NCBI RefSeq assembly: GCF_036711975.1
Contig: NC_091970.1
Location: 4,533,501 to 4,597,500 of the forward strand
Origin: Onthophagus taurus
Taxonomy: Eukaryota > Arthropoda > Insecta > Coleoptera > Scarabaeidae
Length of the DNA: 64,000 nucleotides
Direction of reading: 5' to 3'
Shown here: positions 23,901-34,912 of the stretch, in pieces
Numbering within the stretch: the stretch's first letter is position 1
Layout: the number at the start of each line of letters is the position of its first letter
Position numbers and translations under genes: made by a program
Notes under the pieces: generated by a model
Seen by the model: the letters and a program-made list of their open reading frames with translations, nothing else
Database searches by the model: none
Told to the model about the DNA's origin: nothing

Positions 23901-26900
23901 GAATTTTTACCCATTGTTTTGGACGAAACTTCCCTCCAAGATCCAGGGCTTAAATTAAAATCAATCGGGCATTATTCCGATTATTCGAGTTCAAATCGCG
24001 CGGGAGTTTTTAATGAGGTTGCGATGTCCGCTTTGCCCGCAATGATTTCGATGATCCCCGCGAGTTTAATGAATGAAACGGCTGAAAATTTCGCCGAAAT
24101 GATCGATATTTTGATAAAAACTCCCGCGCAATATGTAAGCGGTCATATTGAGGTGCCGTTAAGACACGGGTGGGATACAACGACTTTGATGGTTCATATG
24201 GGGCGAGATCACGGCCTCCCCGGGTATATTTATTACGCGAAATTCGCCAGAAATATTTCTGAGAGGGAAAAAATCGAATTCGATGAGTTAAAACGTTTCG
24301 GGATTGACCAAAATGGAATTAACTTTTTAAAAAAATCTTATAGGTAAAAAATAGTTTTAAACAAATCAAAACAGTTAATTAATTTTTCTTTTTTAGTTTT
24401 GTTGAAGATATTGATTTATTAGCCGGGGGATTATTGGAAAAACCGCTGCCGGGTGCGGCTGTTGGAAAAACGTTTTCGCATTTACTCGAAGCGCAATTTA
24501 AATTGTTGAGGCGTTCGGATCGGTTCTGGTATGAAAACGATTTGCCGCCTAGTTCTTTGACTTCTGAACAACTCACCGAAATTCGAAAAGTAACCGTTGC
24601 TAGTTTGCTTTGCGCTAACACGGACGATTTGGATAAAATCCAACCAAAAGCGTTTCTGCAGGAAGACATCTATTTGAACGCGCGGATTTCTTGCGAACAA
24701 CATCCGATTTTGCAGTTAACTCCGTGGTTGGAAATGGATCGAGTTGCTGATTTATCTGAGGAAATGTTGATGGATGCTTTGGCCAAAGCGGAACAGGAAG
24801 TTTTGCAAAGACGGAAGCAAGAATATGAAGCTTGGAGTCGATGTAAGTAGGAGATAGGTTAAGTTGAGTTATTAAAGAAATGGTGCGTAAGCGCACAGAA
24901 GCACCACAACTTAGTTATTTTCAGATATCGTACATAAATATACACAAAGCATACAGTACACATTCGTGTGCAAGCTTTTGTGAATGTGCACTCTTACTTT
25001 AGTTTTAAACATAGATCATGATGTATATTAACACTTGGTTCGTACATGGTTACTTAATAATAATTTACGTCATGCTGTTATTGTGTTTAATCATGGTTTA
25101 ATCCATTCGTTATTTTAAATTAGTTGTCAAAATGTGTGTGGCTGCCCTGTTTTTCAAATTTGACAAACTAATTCTAGATAATAATCACATGAGAGGTAAA
25201 CCGCCTGTACTAACTTCAAACATCATATTAACAATTTCATCAACTCTCAATTTAAGTTACACTTTTTTCCTTACGTATATTTTATTCCAATTATTTGTTT
25301 ATAAATATAAAACCATATGTTAACGAATAAGGAACTTCATTATTTAAACGTCACTTTGACACAAATTAATTTCAAAACGTGATATAACCAAATTACCTGT
25401 TGATATTGCCAACTTTATTTAATTTAAAAAAAATTATAAAAATCGTTCAAATTTGGTAACATATGAATCTTATTAATGATTTATTATTTATTTATAATTT
25501 TACAGCTACTTAAATTTTTTTGATATAATAAAACGTTACATTAAAAAAATAAATAAATAAATAAAACGATGCTGGCGCCATCTATTGGCCCTAATCTAAA
25601 CTATATATTATAACCTAATTTTTCAAAATAAATTATTTAAACAACTTTTTTATTTCAGTTGGAGGTGTTGATCCAAAATCCCCAAGTGGAACAGCAGCTT
25701 CATTCAGTAAAGCGAACAAACAAGCTTTAAAACTAGCGAATTCCTCGCTACTTTTCGAATTTGCATCCCAAGAAATCATAAACTCACTAAGGTAATTAAA
25801 ACATTTTTTTCAACATTAAAATTAATAAAAGAAGTTTTTAGTAATCGCCGAAGAAAGCGTCAAACTTTCGATAACATCCTCCAAACGAGCGATTTCACCG
25901 ACACATTACAAAGTGTCGATCTGTCAAGTTTCCTCGATTCGAATTCTTTCTCCGATCCCGTTTGCGAAGATACGGGGCCTTGCGATGAAACCTCGCCTTT
26001 CCGCACATTCAGCGGCCATTGCAACAACTTAAGGAACCCCGCCTACGGGAAAAGCTTAACAACTTTCGCGCGACTTTTACCCAGCGCTTACGAAGATGGT
26101 ATTTCAAAACCCCGCGTAACCGGAGTCACAGGAATCCCGCTCCCATCACCAAGAGTAATCTCAACTTACATTCACCCCGATATAAGCAACTTACACTCCC
26201 GCTATACTTTAATGACGATGCAATTCGCGCAATTTTTAGACCACGATTTAACCATGACCCCGATTCACAAAGGATTCCACGAATCAATCCCCGATTGTCG
26301 ATCGTGTGATAGCCCAAGAACGGTTCATCCTGAATGTAACCCGATTCCAATTCCGAAAGGGGATCATTATTACCCCGATAGAAACGTTTCAACCGGCGGG
26401 GATATGTGCTTCCCTTTTATGAGATCATTACCGGGTCAACAAACTTTGGGACCACGCCAACAAGTTAATCAAAACACCGCGTTTTTAGACGCCTCTCAAA
26501 TTTATGGGGAGAATCATTGCGTTGCCACGGAATTAAAAGGAAACGGGGGAAGAATGAATTGCACGATTCACCCGATTCAAGGGAAAGATTTATTACCCCA
26601 AAGCGATCATCACCCCGAGTGTAAATCAGGGTCGGGATTATGTTTCATCGCGGGGGATGGAAGAGCATCGGAGCAACCCGCTTTAACCGCGATTCACACA
26701 GTTTTTATGCGCGAACACAACCGTTTAGTCGATGAGTTGAGGAAAATTAACCCCCATTGGAACGAAGAAACCCTTTTCGAACACGCGAGAAGAATCGTAG
26801 TCGCAGAAAACCAACACATCACATACAACGAATTTTTACCGCGAATTTTAAGTTGGAACGCGGTCAATTTGTACGGATTAAAACTCCTCCCGCAAGGTTA

Positions 26901-28129
26901 TTACACCGAATATAACCCAACGTGTAACCCGGGGATTTTCTCGGAATTCGCCGCGGCCGCTTTTCGAATTGGACACTCGTTATTGCGGCCTCACATACCG
27001 AGGTTAGACGAAAATTATCAAATTTTGAATCCCCCGATTTTGTTGAGGGATGGTTTTTTTAAAGTTGATATGATTATGAAGCCTTTGATGGTTGACGAGA
27101 TTTCTAGGGGGTTAGTTTCGACACCGATGGAGAGTTTGGATCAATTTATAACGGGTGAAGTCACAAATCATCTTTTTGAAGATCGTAAAATCCCATTTTC
27201 TGGGATCGATTTGATCGCGTTGAACGTGCAAAGAGCGCGAGACCACGGAATCCCCTCCTACAATAATTACCGGGCTTTGTGCAATTTAAAACGCGCCACT
27301 AGTTTCGATGATTTAGCCCGGGAAATCCCCGGGGAGGTCATCGCTAGATTAAAAAAGATTTACGCTTCGGTTGATGATATTGACTTATTCCCTGGGGGGA
27401 TGAGCGAAAGGCCGTTAAAAGGAGGATTAGTCGGACCAACTTTCGCTTGTATCATCGCAACCCAATTTAGGCAATTAAGAAAATGCGACCGATTTTGGTA
27501 CGAAAACGTTGATCCAAACGTGAGATTCACCGAAAATCAATTAGCTGAGTTAAGAAAGATTTCTTTGGCGAAAGTTATCTGCGACAACTTAGATATTTCG
27601 TCGGATATTCAAAGATCAGCTTTCGATTTACCCTCAAACTTCTTAAACCCCCGAGTTGGTTGCACCTCATTACCCGGGATCGATTTATCCGCTTGGAGGC
27701 AAAGATCGTCGGGTGGGTGCACCCTAAAAGATCGTCAATTACGAATTGGCGAATCAGCGTTTCCTTCGCCGTGTACAAGTTGTATTTGTGGAGACGATGG
27801 GGTAAGAACCACCTTAATTCAATTAATAATTAAAAATTGATTAATTAATTTATTTTTAGATGCAATGTGCTTCGTTACGAGTCACGGATTGTGGGCAATT
27901 AATCAAAGAGTGGCCTAGAAATATAATACTGCAAGATGATGTGTGTACGGCTCAGTGTGGGTATTATTTAAGAGACGCCCCCTTTGTTAATATAAAAGCA
28001 ACGGGATTTAGCCAACTGAGGCCTTCGCCGTCGAGAAATATCCGATCGAGAACTGTTATTCAAAGTTTCGATGCGGGCAATCCTTTTCAAGGGTTCAAAT
28101 TACCCGATTTAACGCAATTTATCGTTTAA
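17973..28129 (+). CDS. Secreted double-domain animal heme peroxidase
   Basis: Six coding exons: 17973-17980, 23030-24343, 24397-24842, 25659-25791, 25842-27801, 27860-28129; 1376 aa. The first has only 8 coding bases and, across a 5-kb intron, completes a signal peptide (MIWTTLIGLLFLATSKS). Domain 1 (about 60-600) is peroxidase in fold (SSFLDASAIYGND, LREHNRV, RDHGLPGY) but keeps only the distal His151; the partners are changed to Glu147, Leu150, Ser238, Ile342 and Ile403. A furin-type RRRKR follows at 636-640. Domain 2 is complete: Gln764, Asp767, His768, Arg908, proximal His1012, Asn1108. A cysteine-rich tail (CTSCICGDDG, CASLRVTDC) resembles a von Willebrand C motif. It resembles the two-domain peroxidases of insects, such as Drosophila CG10211. 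It probably oxidises halide or tyrosyl substrates outside the cell; the role is unknown. The first exon and signal peptide are inferred from splice phase. Confidence 0.88.
20171..20189 (+). repeat. Degenerate CpG-rich core, single copy
   Basis: A partial copy reading TTCGCTTGCGGTCGAAGC inside the long peroxidase intron; the left half of the core is lost. Confidence 0.55.
20260..20790. repeat. Degenerate minisatellite, AGACTAGATATTGC type
   Basis: About 530 bp of imperfect repetition of a word near AAAGACTAGATATTGCTTA, about 22 to 28 bp apart, with variants such as AAGTCTAGATATTGC and AGACTAGAAATTG. Copies have drifted so far that the period is not constant. It lies in the 5-kb first intron of the peroxidase gene. 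Confidence 0.7.
24843..25658 (+). other. Peroxidase intron between the two domains
   Basis: An 816-bp intron separating exons for the end of domain 1 from the linker. The short reading frame at 25132-25323 shows no family features and is ignored. It contains a CTCF-like site near 25571. Confidence 0.75.
25571..25589 (-). promoter_or_regulatory. CTCF-like motif in a peroxidase intron
   Basis: The reverse strand reads CCAATAGATGGCGCCAGC, which agrees with the vertebrate and fly CTCF core (CCASYAGRKGGCRSY) at nearly every position. This is a motif match only. No binding is shown. Confidence 0.4.
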
Positions 28130-28806
28130 ATCCACTAATGAAAGAGTGAATTGTATATAGATTGCAAACAAGTTAAAATCAAAAAGTATATAGATCTCTA
28201 ATTATTATTATTATAATTATTATTAAAATTATCTTATAATTATTTTATTGTATTGTAAAAAATGTAAATACCATTAGATTCTTTAAGTCTTAATGAATTA
28301 TACGTGTATTAAATGAATTTAAACGGTTACCAATTTTAAGAGTTAACACTGCCCGTCTTGGTTGTTTTTATATATTTACTTTATATTTACTTATTATTAA
28401 GAATAAATCTTATTATTTAATTATTTTTATTCATTTAAAAAAATAACCAAACTTTATTAAAACGTCAAAATGACATTTGAGGTTATGTTTACTTTTACAC
28501 AACCTCAACTTTATAAATAACTTATTTATTAATTATTGGTGATATAACGCAATTATTGAATATAAATTATTGATCAATTAATTAATAAATTATTAATTTA
28601 TTTATTTGCTTCTAGGGGTTAATAACTCATTTTTATTAAAACGTCAAAATGACATTTGTGGCTATGTTTAGCTTTCAATTTTAAACATAACCTTACTTTT
28701 ACTTAAAAAATGTCAACTTCAATAATATTTATTTATTAATTATGGGTGATAAGAGGTAATTCTTAAATAGAAATTATTAATTAATTAATCATTTATTTAT
28801 TTTTAG
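28130..28806. repeat. Gap with a locally duplicated segment before SLC36 copy 2
   Basis: Two imperfect copies of about 180 bp sit in tandem. Both begin ATTAAAACGTCAAAATGACA (near 28456 and 28637), continue with TTTGNGGNTATGTTTA, contain TTATTAATTATNGGTGAT, and end in an acceptor-like tract. The second acceptor (TTTTTAG, ending 28806) opens the first visible exon of SLC36 copy 2; the first (GCTTCTAG near 28615) is followed by no exon I recognise. The missing start exon of the transporter may lie in this gap. Confidence 0.65.
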
Positions 28807-30353
28807 GGATTTATCAGAAATTCCAAGTGTTAATAATGATTACGATCCTTACACGGAAAGAGATGTTGATAGCCCAACTAAGTAATAAAATCTACATAAT
28901 AAAAGCATAAATTTGTAATAAATTATTTATTATTTTAAAGCGATTTAGAATCTTTCGCTCACATAACGAAAGGGATTTTAGGTACGGGGGTTTTGGCTTT
29001 ACCAGAAGGTTTTGGTTTCGCCGGGGGATTAATGGCAGTCATTTATTGTTTGTTAAACGCTTTCTTATGCACGATTGGGATGCACATTTTAGTGAAAGAT
29101 CTTTATATGGTGTGTAAAGCTTATCATTTACCCGTTGTTACGTACGCGGATGGTGTTAAACTTGGGGCTAATTTAGGACCAAAACCTTTTCCGAAATTAA
29201 ACGGATTCTTATCGTAAGTGTAAAATACCTATCAAAATGAAATTATTTTTTTTTTTTTTTTAGAATGTTAACGAATGTGTTAATAATTATAAATCAAGGT
29301 GGGATTTTATGTGTTTATATGCTTTTTGTTGGAGTTACCATTGAAATGGTTACAAATACTATTCTCGGAAAAGAAATTTCGTTGGGTTTTTATTTGTTAG
29401 CGTTGATTATTCCTTTTATGCTTATTAATTCGATTAAAAATTTGAAGTATTTGGCCCCAGTTTCATATTTTTCGCTCGGTGTCACAGTTATGGTTTTGGG
29501 GATGATTTTTTATTACGTATTCAGAGATGATTTACCAGATTATATGGAAACGAGGAAATTAACCAACGACATTCTCAAATTACCAATTTTTTTCGGCACA
29601 ACCTTATTTGCTTTTACAAGTGTAGCAGTTTGCGTCTCCGTTGAAAACCAGATGAAAACCCCGAAACATTTTAACCTAATTTATGACTTAGCTATCATCG
29701 TTTTGGTGATTTTGTATCTTTCCGTTGGGTTCTTTTCTTATTGGAAATGGGGTGAAGATTTGAAATCGGTCGTTATACTTAATTTTCCAATGGATGAAAT
29801 GTAATCGTTTTTTTAATTTGTATTTATTTTAATTTTATTTTATTTTTTTGTTTTAGACCTGCTCAAACGGCAAATTATTTGTATGCATTGGCTATTTTTT
29901 TATCGTTGGGCTTAAACGGAATAGTTCCTGTTAAATTAATAATGGAAACTTATATTTTACCCAAATTAGAATCACAATACCCAATTCTTTGGGAATATTT
30001 GCTTCGTATATCCTTCATCGCTTTTGGATGTAACAAACCTAACCTAATACATCAATTTTTCTCTCAATTTTTTAATTTTTTCAGTATTTTTAGCAGTTAC
30101 CATTCCATATATAGGAACAGTAATCTCGTTACTTGGGGCTATCGCTTTATCCTCTTTAACTCTGGTCTTTCCCGCCCTTTTAGATATTTGCTGGAGATAC
30201 CAACTAGGTTATGGGCCATGCAAATTTCGATTATTACTCGATATCTTATTAATAACCTACGGAATGTTTGGGCTAATAACCGGGGTTTACGTTAATCTGC
30301 AATATCTATACGAAAAAATGTTTTTAGAATTCATCAAATCACACGATATCTAA
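28807..30353 (+). CDS. SLC36-type proton-coupled amino acid transporter, copy 2
   Basis: Five exons: 28807-28881, 28941-29213, 29264-29800, 29857-30029, 30085-30353; 441 residues plus an unseen start exon. Every intron sits at the same place and phase as in copy 1, and exons 2 and 3 have identical lengths (273 and 537), so the genes are paralogues that duplicated after the introns were in place. Conserved pieces include NDLESFAHITKGILGTG, LALPEGFGFAGG, VAVCVSVENQMKTPKHF and FFSYWKWGED. Function as for copy 1: proton-driven uptake or release of small amino acids, with unknown substrate. Copies 1 and 2 are on the same strand about 20 kb apart with four unrelated genes between them. Confidence 0.9.
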
Positions 30354-30615
30354 CCACAAATCTTTTGTAACGCAAACGAATAATAAATCACTTCCCACAT
30401 TAATCCATAATCAATATAAAGGTTACATTACAAGTATTAAACTCGAAAAAGCACCTTAAATCGCTTTGTTATTTAAAATTATTAATAAAATTAAAAATAA
30501 TAAAATTAGAAATTTTTATTATCTTAAGTTGGTAAGAATTTTTTTCAAATTTGACCCTGTCAAAATTAACTTTTTTAGGTTATACTAAAAAATTTTTAAA
30601 ATTATTAATTTAAAT

Positions 30616-31725
30616 ATGAATAAAGGAAGAGAGAACGATTTAACCTTTATAAATCATCTATTCAAATTCGCTAAACTAATCGGGATAACAACCTCATTCC
30701 CTAAAACCCTCACAAACCGTCAAAAACTCCAGATATTATTCACAACGATTTTTGTAGTGGCTTTTTTCTTTTGGGCTTTCCACTTTAAACTTGGGATAAT
30801 TAAAAACCCCTTAGAATTATACACCGATTTATTAGCCACAAGCATTTTAGCAATATTCACGGTTTACACCATCTTAGCTTTTGGATTTTTTAAAAGGAAA
30901 AATTACTACAACTTTATCTTATTGATTACTTCAATAAATAACTCAATTCCTTCGATCGTAAACGTTGAGAATCGATTTTCTTACCAAATAGAAGTTGCAG
31001 GGTCGTACCTCTTCATGCTCTCACTGATTATAACCGCTTTATTCACTGAGGTCCACGATGTAGGGAGTTTATATCACCTTTTTTACAAGTTCTTTAATAA
31101 CACTTTTATGGTCACTTTAACCCTCATTTTAAGAAATTTCGCGGTTTGCTTGAAGTATCGCTTCCTCAAAGTCAACTTAAAATTAATTGAGGGCCAAGTT
31201 AAGTACATTAAAACATATTTAAGCCTTTTGGAGGCCACAGAACACTTCAACAAACTCTTCGAATGGGAATTATTTATTTTGGCGATAAGAAACGTGACTT
31301 GGACGATTTCAATAGCTCAAATATTCAGTTATGGGGTAAAAACTAACCGATTAATCATCGGAAACATCATATTAAACTGTATAAGAGGAAGTTTGGGTTG
31401 GGTGAGGTTAAAAAGTTGACATAACCTCAAAAAAATTTAAATTTATTTATTTTTTTTGTAGATTATGTTATTTTTGGTTTCTTTATCATGTAGCGACCTA
31501 TCAAAAGAAGCAAATAAAATTTTATTAATTAAAAACGTTAAAACATTCCCTTTTGGGGCAACTGAAATTAAAAAAATTAATGTTTTAAAGAAATTAATTC
31601 AAGATAAAGTGGAAATTAACGCCGCCGGGTTTTTTAGGATCGATAAAAGCGGGTTATTCGCTTTAACCGGGGTTGTAATGGCTTATATCATCGTTTTGAT
31701 CCAATTAAATAAAATAGATTTTTAA
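30616..31725 (+). CDS. Gustatory receptor (7tm_7 family)
   Basis: Two exons, 30616-31401 and 31462-31725, 349 aa, somewhat short for an insect gustatory receptor. The protein is almost wholly hydrophobic segments with short loops, about seven in all. The second exon carries the family's C-terminal signature: a conserved loop, then AAGFFRIDKSGLFALTG and a last helix ending VLIQLNKIDF. The residues usually written TYxxxxxQF in that helix appear as AYIIVLIQL, a weak match. Such receptors are ligand-gated cation channels in sensory neurons of taste organs or in gut cells. The ligand cannot be inferred. The intron position just before the last exon is typical of the family. I chose the only upstream ATG in the open frame. 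Confidence 0.82.
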
Positions 31726-31955
31726 TTAAATGGTGTGGGCAACCCAAATTACACCTAATTAATTTCTTGATTAAAGGTGATTTAATTAATTTTTATTTAA
31801 TATTTATTACTTTTTAAACGTAAATATTTAATATAACCTATTTATTCAAATTAAATCAATTGATTTCATCTCAAAATATTTGCTAACCTCAATTCACTCC
31901 CAAATAAAGCAAAACACATAAACACCTCAACTTCCATAAATTTACCCTTAACACA

Positions 31956-33434
31956 ATGAAAATATGCAGGTTGTGCTTAAATACAACATCCCCTCAATAC
32001 GAGGATGTTAAATTAATCGATAAAGAGCACATAAATTCAATTTTATCCGATATTGTAAGTCTTAATAAAAAAAGAAACATTTCTCGTACTAATTTTTCCT
32101 CAAATTTAAAGGATTTCGACTTAATTCGAGCCCCACAGGTTTGTTTAAGCTGCACGGAACAATTAAAATCATCGTATTTCTTCAAAAAGAGATGTTTAGA
32201 GACAGAAGGTTTAATTAAATCTTATTTCGAGAGGTTCGGACACACCAACAATGAATTAAATGAGATTTTAATAAAAATTAATAATTTCGATACTGAAATA
32301 AACGATAATGAAACAAATATAGATGAAAAAATTGATTCCCCTGAATTTAAAATTGAAAATTATTTAATAAACGAGGAAAATGAGGATAATAATAGTGATA
32401 CCGATGAACAAAACGATCAATTAATTAAATTGGATAAAAATGTTAAATGTGAAGTTTGTGGTGAGAGTTTTAACGAAAAAATTCGATTAACGGCGCATAT
32501 GAAGGATCATTTTCACCGGTTATCTTGTTCAGGGTGCAATAAATCTTTTTGTACAATTCAAAGTTTTCGAAAGCACGTTTTAGCATCACACAAAAACGTT
32601 TTTAAAAAGAAATTAGCGGAACTCGAAGATTTATTAATAATAATTTACAACAAAAACACTTTGTGCAATAACTGTCATTTATGCAATCGGGAAAAATCTA
32701 ATTGTTTATGTCCGAATAACTTTTCTTGCGAAAATTGCAACAACAAATCGATCTTAAAAGACGTTTATTTTAAGCACAAAATTGTTCATTTAATAAAAAA
32801 CAACAATTTTACTTGCGAATATTGCCAAAAACGTTTTATGAGAAAATCGGCTTTAACCCGTCACATAGAAGAGGTTCATTTTGGTATTAGAAAACAATAT
32901 ACACCACGTTCGATTTATACTTGTGATATTTGTGGGTTAACAACGCACCGAAAAAGTCGATTAACTCAACATATGAGGACCCACACAGGGGAGAAACCGT
33001 ATAAATGTAATGAGTGTGGCAAAGCCTTCGCGCAAAGTAGCCAATTGGGGGTGCATAAACGGACGAAACATTCTGATACGTTTCGATTTACTTGTGAGTA
33101 TTGCAGTAAAAGGTTAAAATCGAAATATTCACTCGATATGCACATTTTGATTATGCACAAACCGGAACAATTGGAACGGAAATTTCAGTGTCATGTTTGT
33201 GAGAAGAAATTTCGATTTTCCGGTGAGTTAACGAATCATTTAACGTGGCATAGTGAGGAAAGGAAGTTTAGTTGTGAGGTTTGTGGGAAAGGATTCGTTA
33301 ATCAACCCTCGGTTAAAAAACATATGGTTATTCATTCCGGGGAGAAAAAACATAAATGTGAGATTTGCGGGAAAGGTTTTCATCATAAATCGTACATTAA
33401 AGTACATATGAAAGTGCATAAAAGAATCATGTAA
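31956..33434 (+). CDS. ZAD and C2H2 zinc-finger transcription factor
   Basis: A single exon of 492 codons. Residues 1-85 are a ZAD, an insect dimerisation domain with four zinc-binding cysteines (CRLCL at the start, QVCLSCTEQL near 70). An acidic linker follows (about 110-160). I count about ten C2H2 fingers from about 165 to the end. One near 270 (CENCNNKSILKDVYFKHK) is spaced normally, and a cysteine-rich insert before it (NNCHLCNREKSNCLCPNN) breaks the regular run. The last seven fingers are in two blocks with linkers such as THTGEKPYKCNEC. ZAD zinc-finger proteins bind DNA in the nucleus and are a large, fast-evolving insect family, so a direct orthologue cannot be named. It converges on NUBP2 with only 85 bp between stop codons. 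Confidence 0.93.
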   Translation: MKICRLCLNTTSPQYEDVKLIDKEHINSILSDIVSLNKKRNISRTNFSSNLKDFDLIRAPQVCLSCTEQLKSSYFFKKRCLETEGLIKSYFERFGHTNNELNEILIKINNFDTEINDNETNIDEKIDSPEFKIENYLINEENEDNNSDTDEQNDQLIKLDKNVKCEVCGESFNEKIRLTAHMKDHFHRLSCSGCNKSFCTIQSFRKHVLASHKNVFKKKLAELEDLLIIIYNKNTLCNNCHLCNREKSNCLCPNNFSCENCNNKSILKDVYFKHKIVHLIKNNNFTCEYCQKRFMRKSALTRHIEEVHFGIRKQYTPRSIYTCDICGLTTHRKSRLTQHMRTHTGEKPYKCNECGKAFAQSSQLGVHKRTKHSDTFRFTCEYCSKRLKSKYSLDMHILIMHKPEQLERKFQCHVCEKKFRFSGELTNHLTWHSEERKFSCEVCGKGFVNQPSVKKHMVIHSGEKKHKCEICGKGFHHKSYIKVHMKVHKRIM

Positions 33435-33519
33435 TTAAGTTTTTTAATAAAATTTATTTTAAAAAAATAATTTTTAAATTCTACCCTCAAAACATTTTTT
33501 TTAAATATTTATTAATTAA

Positions 33520-34510
33520 TTAACATTTAACAATTTCATCAACAATTGAGTTAAAAGCAATAGATGTTTTTGAATTTGGATGTTCAATCACGCAAGATTT
33601 TCCGAGTAAGTCACTCATTTTTGGGTCAATCGGTAACGATCCTAAATATGGAACTTGAACGATTTCAGCTAACGCTTTTCCACCCCCTGTACTAAAAATA
33701 TTGGTGCATTCCGTACAATTGGGGCAAACGAATCTAAAAATAAAAACATTTTATTAAGAGCTAATTAATTAATTAAAATTAAATTAACCCGCTCATATTT
33801 TCAATGATTCCGATAATAGGGATCCCGGTTTTTTTGCAAAACGATATCTCTTTTCTCACATCTTCAATTGCAACTTCTTGGGGGGATGTTACGATAACTG
33901 CACCATTACATTTTAACGTTCGGAGATTTTCCATGACCGTTATATGTTCATCGGAAGTTCCTTAATAATTTTAATTTTGTTTTTAATTAAATAAATGATG
34001 TAGCTAAATTATTATATATTACCCGGTGGTGTATCAATAATTAAATAATCCAATTCGCCCCAATAAACATCGTTCAAAAATTGCCGCACCATCCCGGTTT
34101 TTTTTGGCCCCCTCCACACCACGGCACTATTCCGATTATTTAATAGAAACCCAATCGACATCACAGCAAGTTTTTGATCTAAATCGGTGTATACAGGAAC
34201 CCAGCTAAAAATAAATCAAACCAATCAAACTTTTTTTAACAAATAAAAGAAACACACCCTTCTGGGCATTGATGAACGTCCTTATCTTCTAATTGGAGTA
34301 AATATGGAATGCTTGGACCGCATAAATCGATGTCTAACAACCCCACCTTAAAGAATTCTTTATAAATAATGTAAGAATAAATAGAAAAATTAACCTCACT
34401 TTATAACCTCTCTCTTTCAAAGTCAAAGCTAATTGAGTGCTTACGGTTGATTTACCAACACCCCCTTTACCAGATAAAACTAAAATAATGTTTTTTACTT
34501 TATCTAACAT
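33520..34510 (-). CDS. NUBP2: Cytosolic Fe-S cluster assembly factor NUBP2
   Basis: Five exons, in minus order 34510-34400, 34346-34258, 34204-34023, 33960-33789, 33733-33520; 255 aa, close to the human length. Exon 1 carries the deviant Walker A of the MRP/NBP35 P-loop family ([12 protein letters not shown]). Next come [12 protein letters not shown] and the switch region [15 protein letters not shown]. The last exon contains the cluster-binding CPNCTEC motif. There is no N-terminal four-cysteine extension, which separates NUBP2 from NUBP1. With NUBP1 it forms the scaffold that builds 4Fe-4S clusters for cytosolic and nuclear proteins. No single reading frame covers this gene; its short exons had to be joined by splice phase. 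It is divergent from TTC26, with 402 bp between the start codons. Confidence 0.94.
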
Positions 34511-34912
34511 ATTTATTTGTTAAAATTTATGTAATAACTTTTATTGACAAGGGTGACATTAAACATAACCTCAATTTTCTCTATGACGTTTCTTGAATTA
34601 TTTTTTTGAATTAATATTAAAATTAAACTTAATTATTTATTAATGAATACTTAATTATAAATATCTTCAATTAATTAATTAATATAATTAAAATTAAATA
34701 AATAAAATTAAATTAAAAAAGAAGATTTAAATTTTTAAAGTAGGTATTAAATGAAGTAAATTCACAGTTTACTTAAATATTTTCAATTAATTCGATTAAA
34801 TTAATAATTAAATTTAAATTTATGACTAAAAATGATTTAAATTTTTTAAAGTTGGTTACAATGAATCACCATGACAACATGAGTTAATACAAAAATTAAG
34901 CGTCATTTCATT
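34511..34912. promoter_or_regulatory. Shared promoter region of NUBP2 and TTC26
   Basis: About 400 bp between two divergent start codons, extremely AT-rich, with no reading frame. It must serve both genes. TTC26 is a cilium gene, so an RFX site (X-box) would be expected here; the imperfect inverted sequence GAATCACCATGACAACATGA at 34863-34882 resembles one loosely (GTNRCC-N-RGYAAC type). Confidence 0.4.

Noticed and set aside
23030-24842. First peroxidase domain as a separate gene or a pseudogene
   Set aside because: Its frame is open to the end, its last exon splices in phase to the linker exon at 25659, and total phase is kept to the stop at 28129.
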